Source: Pseudoramibacter porci (GTDB taxonomy: Bacteria > Bacillota > Clostridia > Eubacteriales > Eubacteriaceae). Taken from it: a stretch of 59,394 nt of DNA. Each line of letters begins with the position of its first letter. Position 1 is the first letter of the stretch. Below, one piece after another: positions 26,748 to 35,838 of the stretch. The notes below the pieces were generated by a model. It was given only the letters and a program-made list of their open reading frames with translations. It was not told where the DNA came from and did not search any database. The stretch lies in contig NZ_VUMO01000013.1 in the NCBI RefSeq assembly GCF_009696145.1, positions 1 to 59,394 on the forward strand, given 5' to 3'. Position numbers and translations under genes: made by a program.

Positions 26748-27995
26748 CTAATTTTCTTCCGTTTCGATCAGCCAATGGTAGGCCTTCTTGGCCTTTTTCA
26801 CACTGGCGTCGTCGTCGAGCTTTTTAAGCTTCTTGATCGTCGGCATAACCATTTTTCTAAATTCGGACCGAACAATCTTTTCGAGATATTCGTAATCTTT
26901 ACCCTCGAAATGATAACGCTTGTTCAAAATCGCGATGGTTTCGTCGGCGCGTCCCTGAGCCTTGCGGTTCAGACCCCCGACCATGTCGTCGACCTTGGCC
27001 TTTTGAAGCCATTCCATCATGTCGTCGACCGCGTCCTCGACGGCGACGGCGATTTTCTGCGCCACCTTTTCTCTATAAGCCTTGGTTTCGTCGATGATAT
27101 GGTTGAAATCGTCGATGGTCAAAAGCGTGACGCCGTCGACCTGGGCGAGGGCCGGGTCGATGTCCCGGGGCAGGGCCAAATCGATGAGCAGCAGCGGCTT
27201 GGCCAGTGCCGGGAAGGCTTCGCTTTTTAACACCGTGTGGGGCGACGCCGTCGCGGAGATGATGACGTCCATTTCCGGTACTGCATTGTAGCGGTCGGGA
27301 TAGGGGACAACTTTCACTTCACCGTGGTAGGTGTCCTTGTAGTCCAGTGCCGGATGGTAGGTGCGATTGGTCATGGTGACATCGTTGAACCCTTCGGCGT
27401 CCATGTACTGGAGTGCGAGGGTCCCCATCTTACCGGAGCCGATGATCAACACCTTTTTATCCTGGTAATCGTCGGGGAACAAACGCTTGACATGCTTGAC
27501 CGCTGTCGACGAAAGGGACAGCGGCGTTTCGGAAATCTTATAAACGGTTTTGATCTTCTTTGAAAAAGTAATCGCTTCGCGGAAAGCTTTGGTCAGAAAT
27601 TTGCCGGTGCCGTGAATTTTTTCAGCGTTGGCCAGTGCGTCCTTTGACTGTCCGAGAATCTGATCTTCTCCGAGAATCATCGAATCCAGACCGGCGACGA
27701 CCCTGAACAAATGCCACACTGCGTCCCGGCCGTCAAAGGTGTAAAGATAGGGTGCGATTTCCGGCGTTTTGTAGTCAATATAATATTCTTTTAACGTCTC
27801 GACGGCTGCTTCCCCATCCGCTGCTGCCGCGTAGATTTCGCTGCGGTTGCAGGTTGAGAGCACCACCACCTCCGCAATGCCCCGTTTCTTTAATGTCCCG
27901 GTCACCTCTTCGAGGGAGCGCACGGTGAAAGCCGCCTTTTCGCGAACCTCCATCGGCGCTTTCCGGTGATCCAGTCCCACTGCTACGATTTCCAC
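26748..27995 (-). CDS. hemA: Glutamyl-tRNA reductase
   Basis: 415 residues. First enzyme of the C5 route to 5-aminolevulinate. Contains the catalytic cysteine in STCNRSEIY, GLDSMILGEDQILGQ and a Rossmann segment IIGSGKMGTLA. The start is a GTG at 27993-27995 (V-E-I-V-A-V-G), preceded by a perfect AGGAGG; no suitable ATG exists. The gene begins 10 bases after plsC. Confidence 0.93.
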   Translation of the reverse strand: MEIVAVGLDHRKAPMEVREKAAFTVRSLEEVTGTLKKRGIAEVVVLSTCNRSEIYAAAADGEAAVETLKEYYIDYKTPEIAPYLYTFDGRDAVWHLFRVVAGLDSMILGEDQILGQSKDALANAEKIHGTGKFLTKAFREAITFSKKIKTVYKISETPLSLSSTAVKHVKRLFPDDYQDKKVLIIGSGKMGTLALQYMDAEGFNDVTMTNRTYHPALDYKDTYHGEVKVVPYPDRYNAVPEMDVIISATASPHTVLKSEAFPALAKPLLLIDLALPRDIDPALAQVDGVTLLTIDDFNHIIDETKAYREKVAQKIAVAVEDAVDDMMEWLQKAKVDDMVGGLNRKAQGRADETIAILNKRYHFEGKDYEYLEKIVRSEFRKMVMPTIKKLKKLDDDASVKKAKKAYHWLIETEEN

Positions 27996-28005
27996 AAGCT
28001 GCCTC

Positions 28006-28764
28006 CTATCTTTCTTCTTTCTGTTTGAACCTTTTAAGCTGTTCGGCCCGGTACGCGCTGACAATGCGCTGCACACGCTGCGGCAGCTCCCGCCATTCCT
28101 TTTTTCCAAAATCCAAAGTATCAATCGGCTCGAGCACCGTCAAGGACACCTCCGCCGGATGAATCCAAATCGAGCCGGGTTTCATCATCCGTTCGGTGCC
28201 CTCAATGACGCAGGGCACGACCGGCACGCGGTCCGCCTTTGCGATGCGGAACGCGCCGGATTTAAAGGTGTGTACTGCGCCATCTTGGCTCCGCGTACCC
28301 TCCGGGAAAATGACCATTGAATAGCCTTCGGCAAGCCAGTGTTCACTTTCCTTCAGCGCCTTAATGGATTCTCTCGGATTTTCCCGGTCGACGAACACGC
28401 AATGCAGTTCCCGCATCCACGCCGCAATGCCCGGAATTTTGGTGATCTGCTTTTTCGCCATCATCGGCTTCGTGTCGTCGCCCAGAAAGCCGATCATCAG
28501 CGGAATGTCAAAATACCCCAAATGATTGGACACGTAAACCGCTGGTCCTTCCACAAGGTTTTCAAGTCCCTTGACACGGACGCGCCCGCCGGCCATCGTG
28601 AACATGGTCCGCGCCCATTTGCCGACAATCTGATGCAAGCGTGCGTCGTGCTCAGCCGTCTTGCCCTGACGGCCGAGCCGGCGAATCTTGATATACGCGG
28701 GAATCGCAATCAGCTGGTACAGCCAAAAGCGAATGAACCAGATCAATGTCCGAAAAAACGCCAT
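28006..28764 (-). CDS. plsC: 1-acyl-sn-glycerol-3-phosphate acyltransferase
   Basis: 252 residues. Makes phosphatidic acid from lysophosphatidic acid at the membrane. N-terminal hydrophobic segment (residues 5-25), catalytic HX4D motif in SNHLGYFD and the substrate motif FPEGTRS. Strong ribosome site GGAGG. It lies inside the tetrapyrrole superoperon between cbiT and hemA, 10 bases before hemA, although it has no known role in corrinoid synthesis. Confidence 0.92.
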   Translation of the reverse strand: MAFFRTLIWFIRFWLYQLIAIPAYIKIRRLGRQGKTAEHDARLHQIVGKWARTMFTMAGGRVRVKGLENLVEGPAVYVSNHLGYFDIPLMIGFLGDDTKPMMAKKQITKIPGIAAWMRELHCVFVDRENPRESIKALKESEHWLAEGYSMVIFPEGTRSQDGAVHTFKSGAFRIAKADRVPVVPCVIEGTERMMKPGSIWIHPAEVSLTVLEPIDTLDFGKKEWRELPQRVQRIVSAYRAEQLKRFKQKEER

Positions 28765-28794
28765 GACTGCCTCCTTCTCTCTTTTTAACTTATT

Positions 28795-29391
28795 TTATTT
28801 CGACGGTGATGAAGACGGCTGTGTTGCCGTCATCAAATAGACCGGATTCTGTGCCGTCATCATCGTCAGACCGCCGACCATTCTTCCGCGGCTGACGCCG
28901 ATTTCGACCACCTCGACGTCGGTGAAGCGCTCGCTCATCAACACGCGGGCGCGGGCTGCGTTTTCCAACGTAATGAAATTCGCGTTGATTTTTCCGCCCG
29001 GCTTGAGGTGTGTCTTTGCCCAGTCAAAAATGCCGGCCATTTCACCACCGGTGCCGCCGACCACGATTTTATCCACCATCTCTGGAATTTGATCGAGGGC
29101 TTCCGGCGCCTGACCCGCGATCAATGTGACCGGTGCCGCGTCAAAATGGGCCTTGTTCTGAAGAATCAGGGCCTGTGCCGCTTCTTTGCCCTCTACCGCG
29201 TAAACCTTGCCGCGATAAGCTGCGTGGGCCGCTTCCATCGTGATGCCGCCGGTGCCGGCGCCAATGTCGACGACGACATCCTCAGGCTGAATGTTCAGAA
29301 AGGCAATCGTCAAAATACGGATCTCCCGCTTTGTCATCGGCGCCTTGCCGCGGACGTAAGCCTCGTCCTGATAACCTGCTATTTCACTCAT
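28795..29391 (-). CDS. cbiT: Cobalt-precorrin-6B C15-methyltransferase (decarboxylating)
   Basis: 198 residues. Class I SAM methyltransferase with motif I VVDIGAGTGGITME; N-terminal VRGKAPMTKREIR is the CbiT signature. It methylates C15 and removes the C12 acetate carboxyl. It overlaps cbiE by eight bases; the two domains are fused as CobL in aerobic bacteria. Confidence 0.93.
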   Translation of the reverse strand: MSEIAGYQDEAYVRGKAPMTKREIRILTIAFLNIQPEDVVVDIGAGTGGITMEAAHAAYRGKVYAVEGKEAAQALILQNKAHFDAAPVTLIAGQAPEALDQIPEMVDKIVVGGTGGEMAGIFDWAKTHLKPGGKINANFITLENAARARVLMSERFTDVEVVEIGVSRGRMVGGLTMMTAQNPVYLMTATQPSSSPSK

Positions 29392-30031
29392 CTGTTACAA
29401 TCACGACCGACATTCCCCGTTCCGAAAACGTCAGTCCCTCCTCCGTTGTTAATCTCGTAATCCGCTCCTCAGGGTAGGACAGATCTTCCCCGACGTACAG
29501 AATTTTTCCGCCCAGTTCATTGGCCTTCAGCGCGCCGGCAATATAGGCGGTGTTGTGGGTGTCATCCGTCAGGACGCCGACCGTGCCGTGGCGTTTCACG
29601 CGGCCGATCAAATCCTGATCACGTCCGTGCAGGCTGATCAGTGCCGCGTCCTGCCAGGGCCTGCCGATTTTAGCGAATAAGTAAGTCAGCGACGACACTC
29701 CGGGAATCGCCTGAACATGTTCAGCGCCGACGACGCGGCGCGCGTAGCTGAGCAAGCTGTAAAAGCCGCAGTCGCCAGACACCACCAGCGCCGTCTTTTT
29801 GTAAGGATAGACCGCCTTGACCGCCGCCATCACTTCGGTGAGCTTTCCGCCGCCGGAGCCGATGATGTGGACTTCCTTGCCCGACGCGTCAAAACTTTCA
29901 AGATGACGCTTGCCGCAGGCGACGACCTCCGCCTCGCCAATGGCTGTCAGCGCTGCCGGCAGAATGTAATCCGGCGCGCCGGGGCCAAGGCTGACAACCG
30001 TCAGTGTATTGTATTGGGGTTCTGTTCTCAT
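29384..30031 (-). CDS. cbiE: Cobalt-precorrin-7 C5-methyltransferase
   Basis: 215 residues of the tetrapyrrole methylase fold: VSLGPGAPDYILPAA at the N-terminus, VVSGDCGFYSLLSYA in the middle. Methylates C5. It overlaps both cbiD (four bases) and cbiT (eight bases), so the three are translationally coupled. Confidence 0.92.
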   Translation of the reverse strand: MRTEPQYNTLTVVSLGPGAPDYILPAALTAIGEAEVVACGKRHLESFDASGKEVHIIGSGGGKLTEVMAAVKAVYPYKKTALVVSGDCGFYSLLSYARRVVGAEHVQAIPGVSSLTYLFAKIGRPWQDAALISLHGRDQDLIGRVKRHGTVGVLTDDTHNTAYIAGALKANELGGKILYVGEDLSYPEERITRLTTEEGLTFSERGMSVVIVTDE

Positions 30032-31176
30032 TTGAATAATGCCTCGAATGTTTCCGCACCTTTTGATTTTCCGAGCAGGCCGTATTTCCGGCTGAAGAGC
30101 ACAACTTCAACTGCGATATTTTGGTAAACCTTGCGCTCACAGCGGATCTTCACCCTTTCGGCGAGATGGTCGAAATAATCCCGGCCCATTCCGCTTTGCC
30201 GCAGGACCTCAACGGCGTCGTCCGTCGTCGTGCAGCCCATGACCTGCGCGATGCAGCTCTGGTCTGCGCCTTGAAGCGCCGCGTAAGCCGCTAGAATTTC
30301 CATCCGCGCGTCGGAATAAGATGAATGGGTTTGGAAAATACCGCCGGCGACTTTAATCAGCTTGCCCAGATGGCCAACAAAAAGGATGCGTTCAATCCCC
30401 ATATTTTCCGCCTGCTCAAACATGTAGCCAACGAAATTGCTGATTTTGACCATGCGGTCTGTCTGAAGTCCCAGTTCCTCTGAAAAATCTGCACCGTAAT
30501 TGCCCGGCACAAAGAGGATATCGCGGATCCCTTTCTCTTTTAAAACCGAAAGTTCCAGACGCATCGATGCCTTCAGAGATTCCTCGCTCATCGGCGTCAC
30601 AATACCCGTCGTCCCGATGATCGAAAGCCCTCCTTCGACACCAAGCTTCGGATTGAAGGTGCGCTTGGCCAGCTCTTCACCCTCGGGCAGCGAAATCGTC
30701 ACTTCGAAACCGCCGGTATAATGATACGTCTCCGCCACCGACGCCAGCGCCTTGCGGATCATCGCGCGGGGCGTGGGGTTGATGGCCGGTTCGCCTACGG
30801 GCACGGACAGGCCTGGCAGCGTCACGATGCCAAGCCCCTTGCCCCGCTTGAAAGTCACGCCGGGCGCATCGATCAGACGCACAGCGGCGTAAATTCGGGT
30901 CCCCTTTGTGACATCCGGATCGTCGCCCGAATCTTTGACGACAGCGCAGGACGCCCTATCTCCGTCGATCTTGCAGTCGAACAAATCGATGGTCAGGTCC
31001 CAGCCCTTTGGCGTACTGATTTCGACCGTGTCTTTGATCTCGCTGGAGAACAGCATGCGTGCCGCAGCCTTCGACGCCGCCGTCGCGCAGGACCCCGTTG
31101 TGTAACCGTAGCGCATCCGCTTGCCGCCCTTTTCAACGTAGCGATCGACCGGATGTTTCAGAATGTCTTCACTCAT
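30028..31176 (-). CDS. cbiD: Cobalt-precorrin-5B C1-methyltransferase
   Basis: 382 residues. The N-terminal RYGYTTGSCATAASKAAARM is diagnostic of CbiD. Later GTTGIVTPMSEE and VPGNYGADF are also conserved. It is found only in the anaerobic pathway, so it confirms the cobalt-early route. It overlaps the cbiL end (ATGA). Confidence 0.95.
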   Translation of the reverse strand: MSEDILKHPVDRYVEKGGKRMRYGYTTGSCATAASKAAARMLFSSEIKDTVEISTPKGWDLTIDLFDCKIDGDRASCAVVKDSGDDPDVTKGTRIYAAVRLIDAPGVTFKRGKGLGIVTLPGLSVPVGEPAINPTPRAMIRKALASVAETYHYTGGFEVTISLPEGEELAKRTFNPKLGVEGGLSIIGTTGIVTPMSEESLKASMRLELSVLKEKGIRDILFVPGNYGADFSEELGLQTDRMVKISNFVGYMFEQAENMGIERILFVGHLGKLIKVAGGIFQTHSSYSDARMEILAAYAALQGADQSCIAQVMGCTTTDDAVEVLRQSGMGRDYFDHLAERVKIRCERKVYQNIAVEVVLFSRKYGLLGKSKGAETFEALFK

Positions 31177-31892
31177 TTTGCTTTTTTAATCAATACCGTC
31201 GATAGATACGGCACCTTCTTTTCAAGATCTGCAATATCGCGGGTGACCTTTTCGCTGTCCATCCCGATATTGGAGATCATCACAAAATGATCTTCTAAAT
31301 GGCGGTCCCGCAGAGCTTTCGCAAGTCCTGCAGCATTGGCCGAGACCTTCATGACGACGACGTTCTGATGGGCGTCAATCACTGCAGCGACTTCGTCTTC
31401 TGACTGGGTCATGCCGACCACGCCGAGGGACTCTTCTCCCTGGGTCAGCGGCAGGTTTAAATGGGCGGCCAGGCTGCAGAAGGATGGAATCCCGGAGATG
31501 GTTTCCACTTCCATGCCCCGATCGAGCAGAAATTCCATGACGTAGGAATAGGTGGAATAGACCATCGGATCGCCCAAGGTCAGAAATACTGCCGTCTTAC
31601 CCCAATTCAGCATGCTCTGGATCTGGTCGGCGTTTTCACTCCACTGCTTTTCGAGGGTTTCGCGTTCTGCCGACAGCGAAAGCATCGGGAAGTCCATGAC
31701 GACGAGTTTCGTCTCCGGTTTGATGTACGGCTTGGCGATTTGAAGCGCAATGCTCGGCTTGCCCATCTTCTTCGTCGGGCTGATGATGACGTCTGCTGAT
31801 TCAATGGCTTTGACTGCCTTGACAGTGAGCAGTTCTGGATCGCCAGGACCGACGCCAATTCCGTAGAGTTTACCTTTTTTCTGCTGTTCCAT
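31173..31892 (-). CDS. cbiL: Cobalt-precorrin-2 C20-methyltransferase
   Basis: 239 residues. GIGVGPGDPELLTVKAV binds SAM. FLTLGDPMVYSTYSYVME and ISGIPSFCSLAAHLNLPL are CbiL/CobI signatures. Begins five bases after cbiC; the ribosome site (AAAGGG) is close to the ATG. Confidence 0.94.
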   Translation of the reverse strand: MEQQKKGKLYGIGVGPGDPELLTVKAVKAIESADVIISPTKKMGKPSIALQIAKPYIKPETKLVVMDFPMLSLSAERETLEKQWSENADQIQSMLNWGKTAVFLTLGDPMVYSTYSYVMEFLLDRGMEVETISGIPSFCSLAAHLNLPLTQGEESLGVVGMTQSEDEVAAVIDAHQNVVVMKVSANAAGLAKALRDRHLEDHFVMISNIGMDSEKVTRDIADLEKKVPYLSTVLIKKAK

Positions 31893-31897
31893 ACCCT

Positions 31898-32539
31898 TTA
31901 CCAGTCCCTTCCGAGTTTATAAAGCATGGCGTTGAGAATCGCACCGACTACCGGGCTGCCGCCTTTGCGGCCGTTAATGCGGATGTACGGAATATCGTAC
32001 GGATCAAGTTCGTCCAACGCCTTTTTGGATTCCGCGGCACCTACAAAACCAATGGGAGCCCCGATAATCAAATCCGGTTTCGGCGCGCCGCCCTTAATCA
32101 AATCGATCAGCCGGTAAAGTGCCGTCGGTGCGTTGCCAATCGCAAAAATTGAAACGTCCTCGCGGTTGACGGCCTTTTCCATCGCAACGGTGGAGCGGGT
32201 AACGCCCCGTTCTTTCGCTTCGGCGATCACATCGTCGTCGTGAACAAAATTGAGCACATCGATGTGCTGCATGGCCAGCGCTCGATTGTTGACCGCTGCC
32301 TTGATCATCCCGGTATCGGCGTAAATATGCTTGCCGGCTTTTAGTGCGTTGAGTCCGCGGGCCACCGCGTTGTTCTTGAATTCAATGAGACGTGCGTATT
32401 CAAAATCGGCTGTGGTGTGAATCACGCGTTTGATGATGCTGTCGGTTTCTTCAGGAAATTTAATGGAGCCCAGCTCCCTGCCGATAATTTCAAAACTCTT
32501 TTTTTCGATTTCATGTGGTTCATTAACGTAATCTCGCAT
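31898..32539 (-). CDS. cbiC: Cobalt-precorrin-8 methylmutase
   Basis: 213 residues. Moves the methyl from C11 to C12 to give cobyrinate. The catalytic histidine is in RVIHTTADFEYA, and GAPIGFVGAAESK is conserved. The ATG at 32539 (MRDYVNEPHEIEKKS) has AAAGGG upstream; earlier starts would run into pduX. Confidence 0.94.
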   Translation of the reverse strand: MRDYVNEPHEIEKKSFEIIGRELGSIKFPEETDSIIKRVIHTTADFEYARLIEFKNNAVARGLNALKAGKHIYADTGMIKAAVNNRALAMQHIDVLNFVHDDDVIAEAKERGVTRSTVAMEKAVNREDVSIFAIGNAPTALYRLIDLIKGGAPKPDLIIGAPIGFVGAAESKKALDELDPYDIPYIRINGRKGGSPVVGAILNAMLYKLGRDW

Positions 32540-32564
32540 ATTTTTCCCTTTCTTTTTTCTGGGT

Positions 32565-33446
32565 TTAAAATTCATTGCGCAGCAGCTGTACGCCGCCGGG
32601 CACAACCCGTCTTTCAAACGTACTCTCAATCTCGTCCGCCGAGATGTGTTTCAAAAGCTCCCGCATGAGATCATCCCGGGCCAGACGCCCCGGTTCGTGG
32701 AGAATGCCGACCACCGTACCGCTGTGTCCGATGACGACCCCCTGACCGCCGAAGCGGCTGCTCAAATCGATCAGCAGCGGCAGATAAGGCTTTTCAAGTA
32801 CTTTTTGGTTGAGCAGCGCCGATTTTGTCGTCGCATTGCCCACCGTCTGCAGGTTCCGCCGCCCGAGGCCGCGCTGAAAGGTTTCGACGATGCCGGCGAA
32901 CTTCGCCTGATCCCGAGCCGTGTAAATTTGGCGCTGCCCCTTGAAGCCAACGGTATCCACGGTGCCTTTAAAATCTATCACAAAGATCGCCGCCTGCAGA
33001 TTGTGCCGGAAAGTTTTCAGGACGCCGCCGTCGACAAAATTAAACAGGTTCAGCGTCGGAAACATGATGTTGTCCGACGGTTCAACCGCGATGCAGAGCT
33101 CGGCAATTTCCGACGCGTCCAGATGCATATCGAAAAACGCGCTGAGTGCGCCGGCCAGCGCTGCCAAATCGGCGGTGCTGCTGGCCATGCCCTTGCCTCT
33201 TGGAATTTCTGAGTCCAGCTCAATGTTTAGGCGGCGGATGACCTTTTCCGACAGACCGTAGCGCCAAAGGAAGTAATCGATTAAATCCATGGCCTTCGGG
33301 GGCAGCTCGATGCGCTGCGGCACGTCGGTAATGGTCACTCTGGCGTAAAGATCAATCGGGCAGGACACCAGGCACGGCCGTCCGCGGTAAATCCCCTGAA
33401 TCCACTCACCGCAGGACCCCGGCGCTCGGGTCGTCAGCCGCCTCAC
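32565..33446 (-). CDS. pduX: L-threonine kinase, GHMP family
   Basis: 293 residues. Makes O-phospho-L-threonine, the substrate of CobD. GHMP kinase ATP loop IPRGKGMASSTADLAAL; N-terminal PGSCGEWIQG is typical of PduX. The start is a GTG at 33444-33446 overlapping the cbiA stop (GTGA), with AAGGAGAA upstream. Substrate assignment rests on family resemblance and on the presence of cobD in the same operon. Confidence 0.85.
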   Translation of the reverse strand: MRRLTTRAPGSCGEWIQGIYRGRPCLVSCPIDLYARVTITDVPQRIELPPKAMDLIDYFLWRYGLSEKVIRRLNIELDSEIPRGKGMASSTADLAALAGALSAFFDMHLDASEIAELCIAVEPSDNIMFPTLNLFNFVDGGVLKTFRHNLQAAIFVIDFKGTVDTVGFKGQRQIYTARDQAKFAGIVETFQRGLGRRNLQTVGNATTKSALLNQKVLEKPYLPLLIDLSSRFGGQGVVIGHSGTVVGILHEPGRLARDDLMRELLKHISADEIESTFERRVVPGGVQLLRNEF

Positions 33447-34822
33447 AGGCGTTCTCCTTTGATCTGCCGCACGCGGTCCAGCAGCGCGATAAGAAAATCG
33501 TCGGCGCCGTCAGCGTAGAAATGCAGATGGGGATAACCCGCCAGCGTGTGTTTTTTGATGTAACCGCCGCCCCAAGTCTGCACCCCGGCCGCCTTTTGCT
33601 TCGTCACTGTGTAGATTTCCGGTATGGTTTTAAAGGTTTCCAACCGGCTGTGGTGAAATTCGTGGGCGTGAAAATTGTACCTTTGGCCGCCGAGGCGCGC
33701 CGCAATGTCGACGTATCCGAAATGCTGAAGCCGTTCGGTCATGATCGTCGTCGCCGGCAGAAAGCCGATGCCGTCATGGCGGGCACCGCCTTTATTCTGC
33801 AGCGACTCAGTCAGCACCATCAACCCGCCGCATTCTGCAAAGCAGGGCATCCCAGCCTCCAGCTTGTCCCTTAAATCCCGGCGCATCGCTGTATTGGCCT
33901 CGAAGGCTTCGCCGAAAACTTCCGGAAAGCCGCCGCCGATGTAAAGACCGTCGATCCCATTAGGAAGGTGCGAATCGTCCAGCGGGCTGAAGGGTACCAA
34001 ATTCACGCCCAGCGTCTTAAGCGCGGTGAAATTGTCGTGATAGTAGAAATTAAAAGCGCGGTCCCAAGCGACGCCGATCGTCAAATCCGAATAGGCGCCC
34101 GCGCGGTCCGCGAAGGGGTCAGGCCGGCCGACACGCGGCGTGATCTCGGAAAGGGCAAGCATGCGGTCGAGGTCGACGTGTTCGGCGGTGAGCTCCCCGG
34201 CGCGGCGAACCGTTTCCTTGAGCTTGGGCAGCTCGTCCGCCGGGATCAGGCCGAGATGCCTGGAGCCAATCGTCAGTGCCGAATCCTCTGGAATCCAGCC
34301 GACACAGGGCACACCGGCCTTGGTTTCGATCGCGTTTTTAAGGAGTTCAAAATGGCTATGGGATTTGATTCGGTTGACAATGACTCCGGCGATCTGCACG
34401 TCCGGATCGTAATGGACGTACCCCATGACGAGCGCGGCGGCCGAGGCGGCCATACCTCTTCCGTCGATAATCAGAAAGACCGGAATACCGAGGGTCTTCG
34501 CCAGGAAAGCGGATGAACCGATCTCGCTGCCCGACATATTGCCGTCATAAAGTCCCATGACCCCTTCGACAATCCCCAAATCGTCTGCCTTCAGCCGGCG
34601 GGCGTACAGAGTTTTGATCTGTTCGGGATCGACAATCCACGTGTCGAGATTGACAGAGGCTTCGTCCGTAACAAATTGGTGAAACATCGGGTCGATGTAG
34701 TCCGGGCCCGTCTTGGCCGGCACAACGTGGCAGCCCTTTGCTTTAAAGGCCGCCATGATTCCCATGGTGGCCGTTGTCTTCCCGACATTACTATTGGTTC
34801 CTGCTAGCATCAACCCGTGCAT
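33443..34822 (-). CDS. cbiA: Cobyrinic acid a,c-diamide synthase
   Basis: 459 residues. ATP-dependent amidation of the a and c side chains. The N-terminal ATPase has GTNSNVGKTT; the C-terminal amidotransferase has MPCFAECGGLMVLTE with the Cys nucleophile. First gene of the superoperon, with a perfect GGAGG site. The promoter lies within 100 bases upstream. Confidence 0.95.
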   Translation of the reverse strand: MHGLMLAGTNSNVGKTTATMGIMAAFKAKGCHVVPAKTGPDYIDPMFHQFVTDEASVNLDTWIVDPEQIKTLYARRLKADDLGIVEGVMGLYDGNMSGSEIGSSAFLAKTLGIPVFLIIDGRGMAASAAALVMGYVHYDPDVQIAGVIVNRIKSHSHFELLKNAIETKAGVPCVGWIPEDSALTIGSRHLGLIPADELPKLKETVRRAGELTAEHVDLDRMLALSEITPRVGRPDPFADRAGAYSDLTIGVAWDRAFNFYYHDNFTALKTLGVNLVPFSPLDDSHLPNGIDGLYIGGGFPEVFGEAFEANTAMRRDLRDKLEAGMPCFAECGGLMVLTESLQNKGGARHDGIGFLPATTIMTERLQHFGYVDIAARLGGQRYNFHAHEFHHSRLETFKTIPEIYTVTKQKAAGVQTWGGGYIKKHTLAGYPHLHFYADGADDFLIALLDRVRQIKGERL

Positions 34823-34857
34823 TTTATCCTCCTGCGCTTTTTTCTCTTTTTATGCCC

Positions 34858-34904
34858 GTATAAGCATATACCCCTAATTGTATTATTATACCCGATTTAA
34901 ATCG
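34858..34904 (-). promoter_or_regulatory. Promoter and operator candidates of the corrinoid superoperon
   Basis: Minus-strand -10 TATAAT at 34885-34890, preceded by GGG; no good -35. A perfect 12-base palindrome CGATTTAAATCG (34893-34904) sits in the spacer, and an inverted repeat GTATA-N4-TATAC (34858-34871) lies just inside the transcript. Placement suggests a DNA-binding regulator. No B12-box of a cobalamin riboswitch is visible. Confidence 0.5.
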
Positions 34905-34986
34905 ATTATGAGAGATATTTTTTAGCAGTCAAACAACGCATTCTTACTTTCATTTTTCCTATTTTTCAGTCTCAAGGCATCCTTTT

Positions 34987-35838
34987 TCAGGACACTTTAA
35001 TGGTTTCAAGCCAGGCATCAAAAGCGTCGACGTCCTGGGGATAAGCGTCGTCATCCGGCGCGATGCCGCGCTTGACCATATCTTCGTAAACCCGCATCAG
35101 CATCGGCTTACGCAGATTGGCTTGTTCACAGACTTGCTGATTGCTCAACACTTCCACCGGCGTGCCGGTCGCAATGACCTGCCCATCTGAGAAGACCACC
35201 AGCTTCTGCGCCCAACGGTAGGCAAAATCCATATCGTGCGTGGAAATCAGAAGGGTTTTGTTTTGTTTTGCTAATTTGCTCAGCGCTTCTTCGAGCATTT
35301 TGGCATTGAGCGGATCCAACGCGGCTGTCGGTTCGTCGAAAATGATCACTTCAGAGTGCATCGCGATGATGTCCGCAATGGTAATGCGCTTTTTTTCGCC
35401 GCCGCTGCAGTAATGGGGCGCGCGGTGTTTGAATTCAGACAAATTCATTTCAGCCAAAGCTTCGTCGACACGTTTTTCGACTTCATCGTCTGAAAGCCCC
35501 AAATTAATCGGCCCGAAAGAGACTTCACCCATGACCGTCGAAGCAATGATCTGGTTGTCGGCGTCCTGGAACACAATGCCGACGCCGCGGCGCAATTCGT
35601 TAAGAGATTCTTTTTTATCGGTGATTTTTTCACCTTTAAAATAGATTTCCCCGGAATCTGGATGCAGAACCCCGTTGACGTTTAAGAAAAACGTCGATTT
35701 GCCGGCGCCGTTATTGCCGACAATGCAAATGCGTTCACCTGCCATGACATCGAGGCTGATGCCCTTGAGGGCTTGATGATCGCCGCCGGAATAAGTGTAT
35801 TTTAAATCTTTGATGCTCAAAATAGGTGTATTAGACAT
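34987..35838 (-). CDS. cbiO: Cobalt ECF transporter ATPase
   Basis: 283 residues. ABC ATPase powering cobalt uptake. Walker A GNNGAGKST, signature CSGGEKKR (Cys in place of the usual Leu/Met), Walker B VIIFDEPTAALDP and the switch His in ISTHDMDFAY. It overlaps cbiQ by eight bases. No convincing terminator follows, so readthrough into the corrinoid operon is possible. Confidence 0.93.
   Translation of the reverse strand: MSNTPILSIKDLKYTYSGGDHQALKGISLDVMAGERICIVGNNGAGKSTFFLNVNGVLHPDSGEIYFKGEKITDKKESLNELRRGVGIVFQDADNQIIASTVMGEVSFGPINLGLSDDEVEKRVDEALAEMNLSEFKHRAPHYCSGGEKKRITIADIIAMHSEVIIFDEPTAALDPLNAKMLEEALSKLAKQNKTLLISTHDMDFAYRWAQKLVVFSDGQVIATGTPVEVLSNQQVCEQANLRKPMLMRVYEDMVKRGIAPDDDAYPQDVDAFDAWLETIKVS

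Noticed and set aside
22674-27995. A heme biosynthesis operon
   Set aside because: The hem genes stop at uroporphyrinogen III; no hemE, hemN or ferrochelatase follows, and the neighbours are corrinoid genes.
34823-34986. Cobalamin riboswitch upstream of cbiA
   Set aside because: Read on the minus strand, no B12-box-like sequence (AGCCAGGAGACCTGCC type) is present, and the leader is only about 55 bases, too short for the fold.
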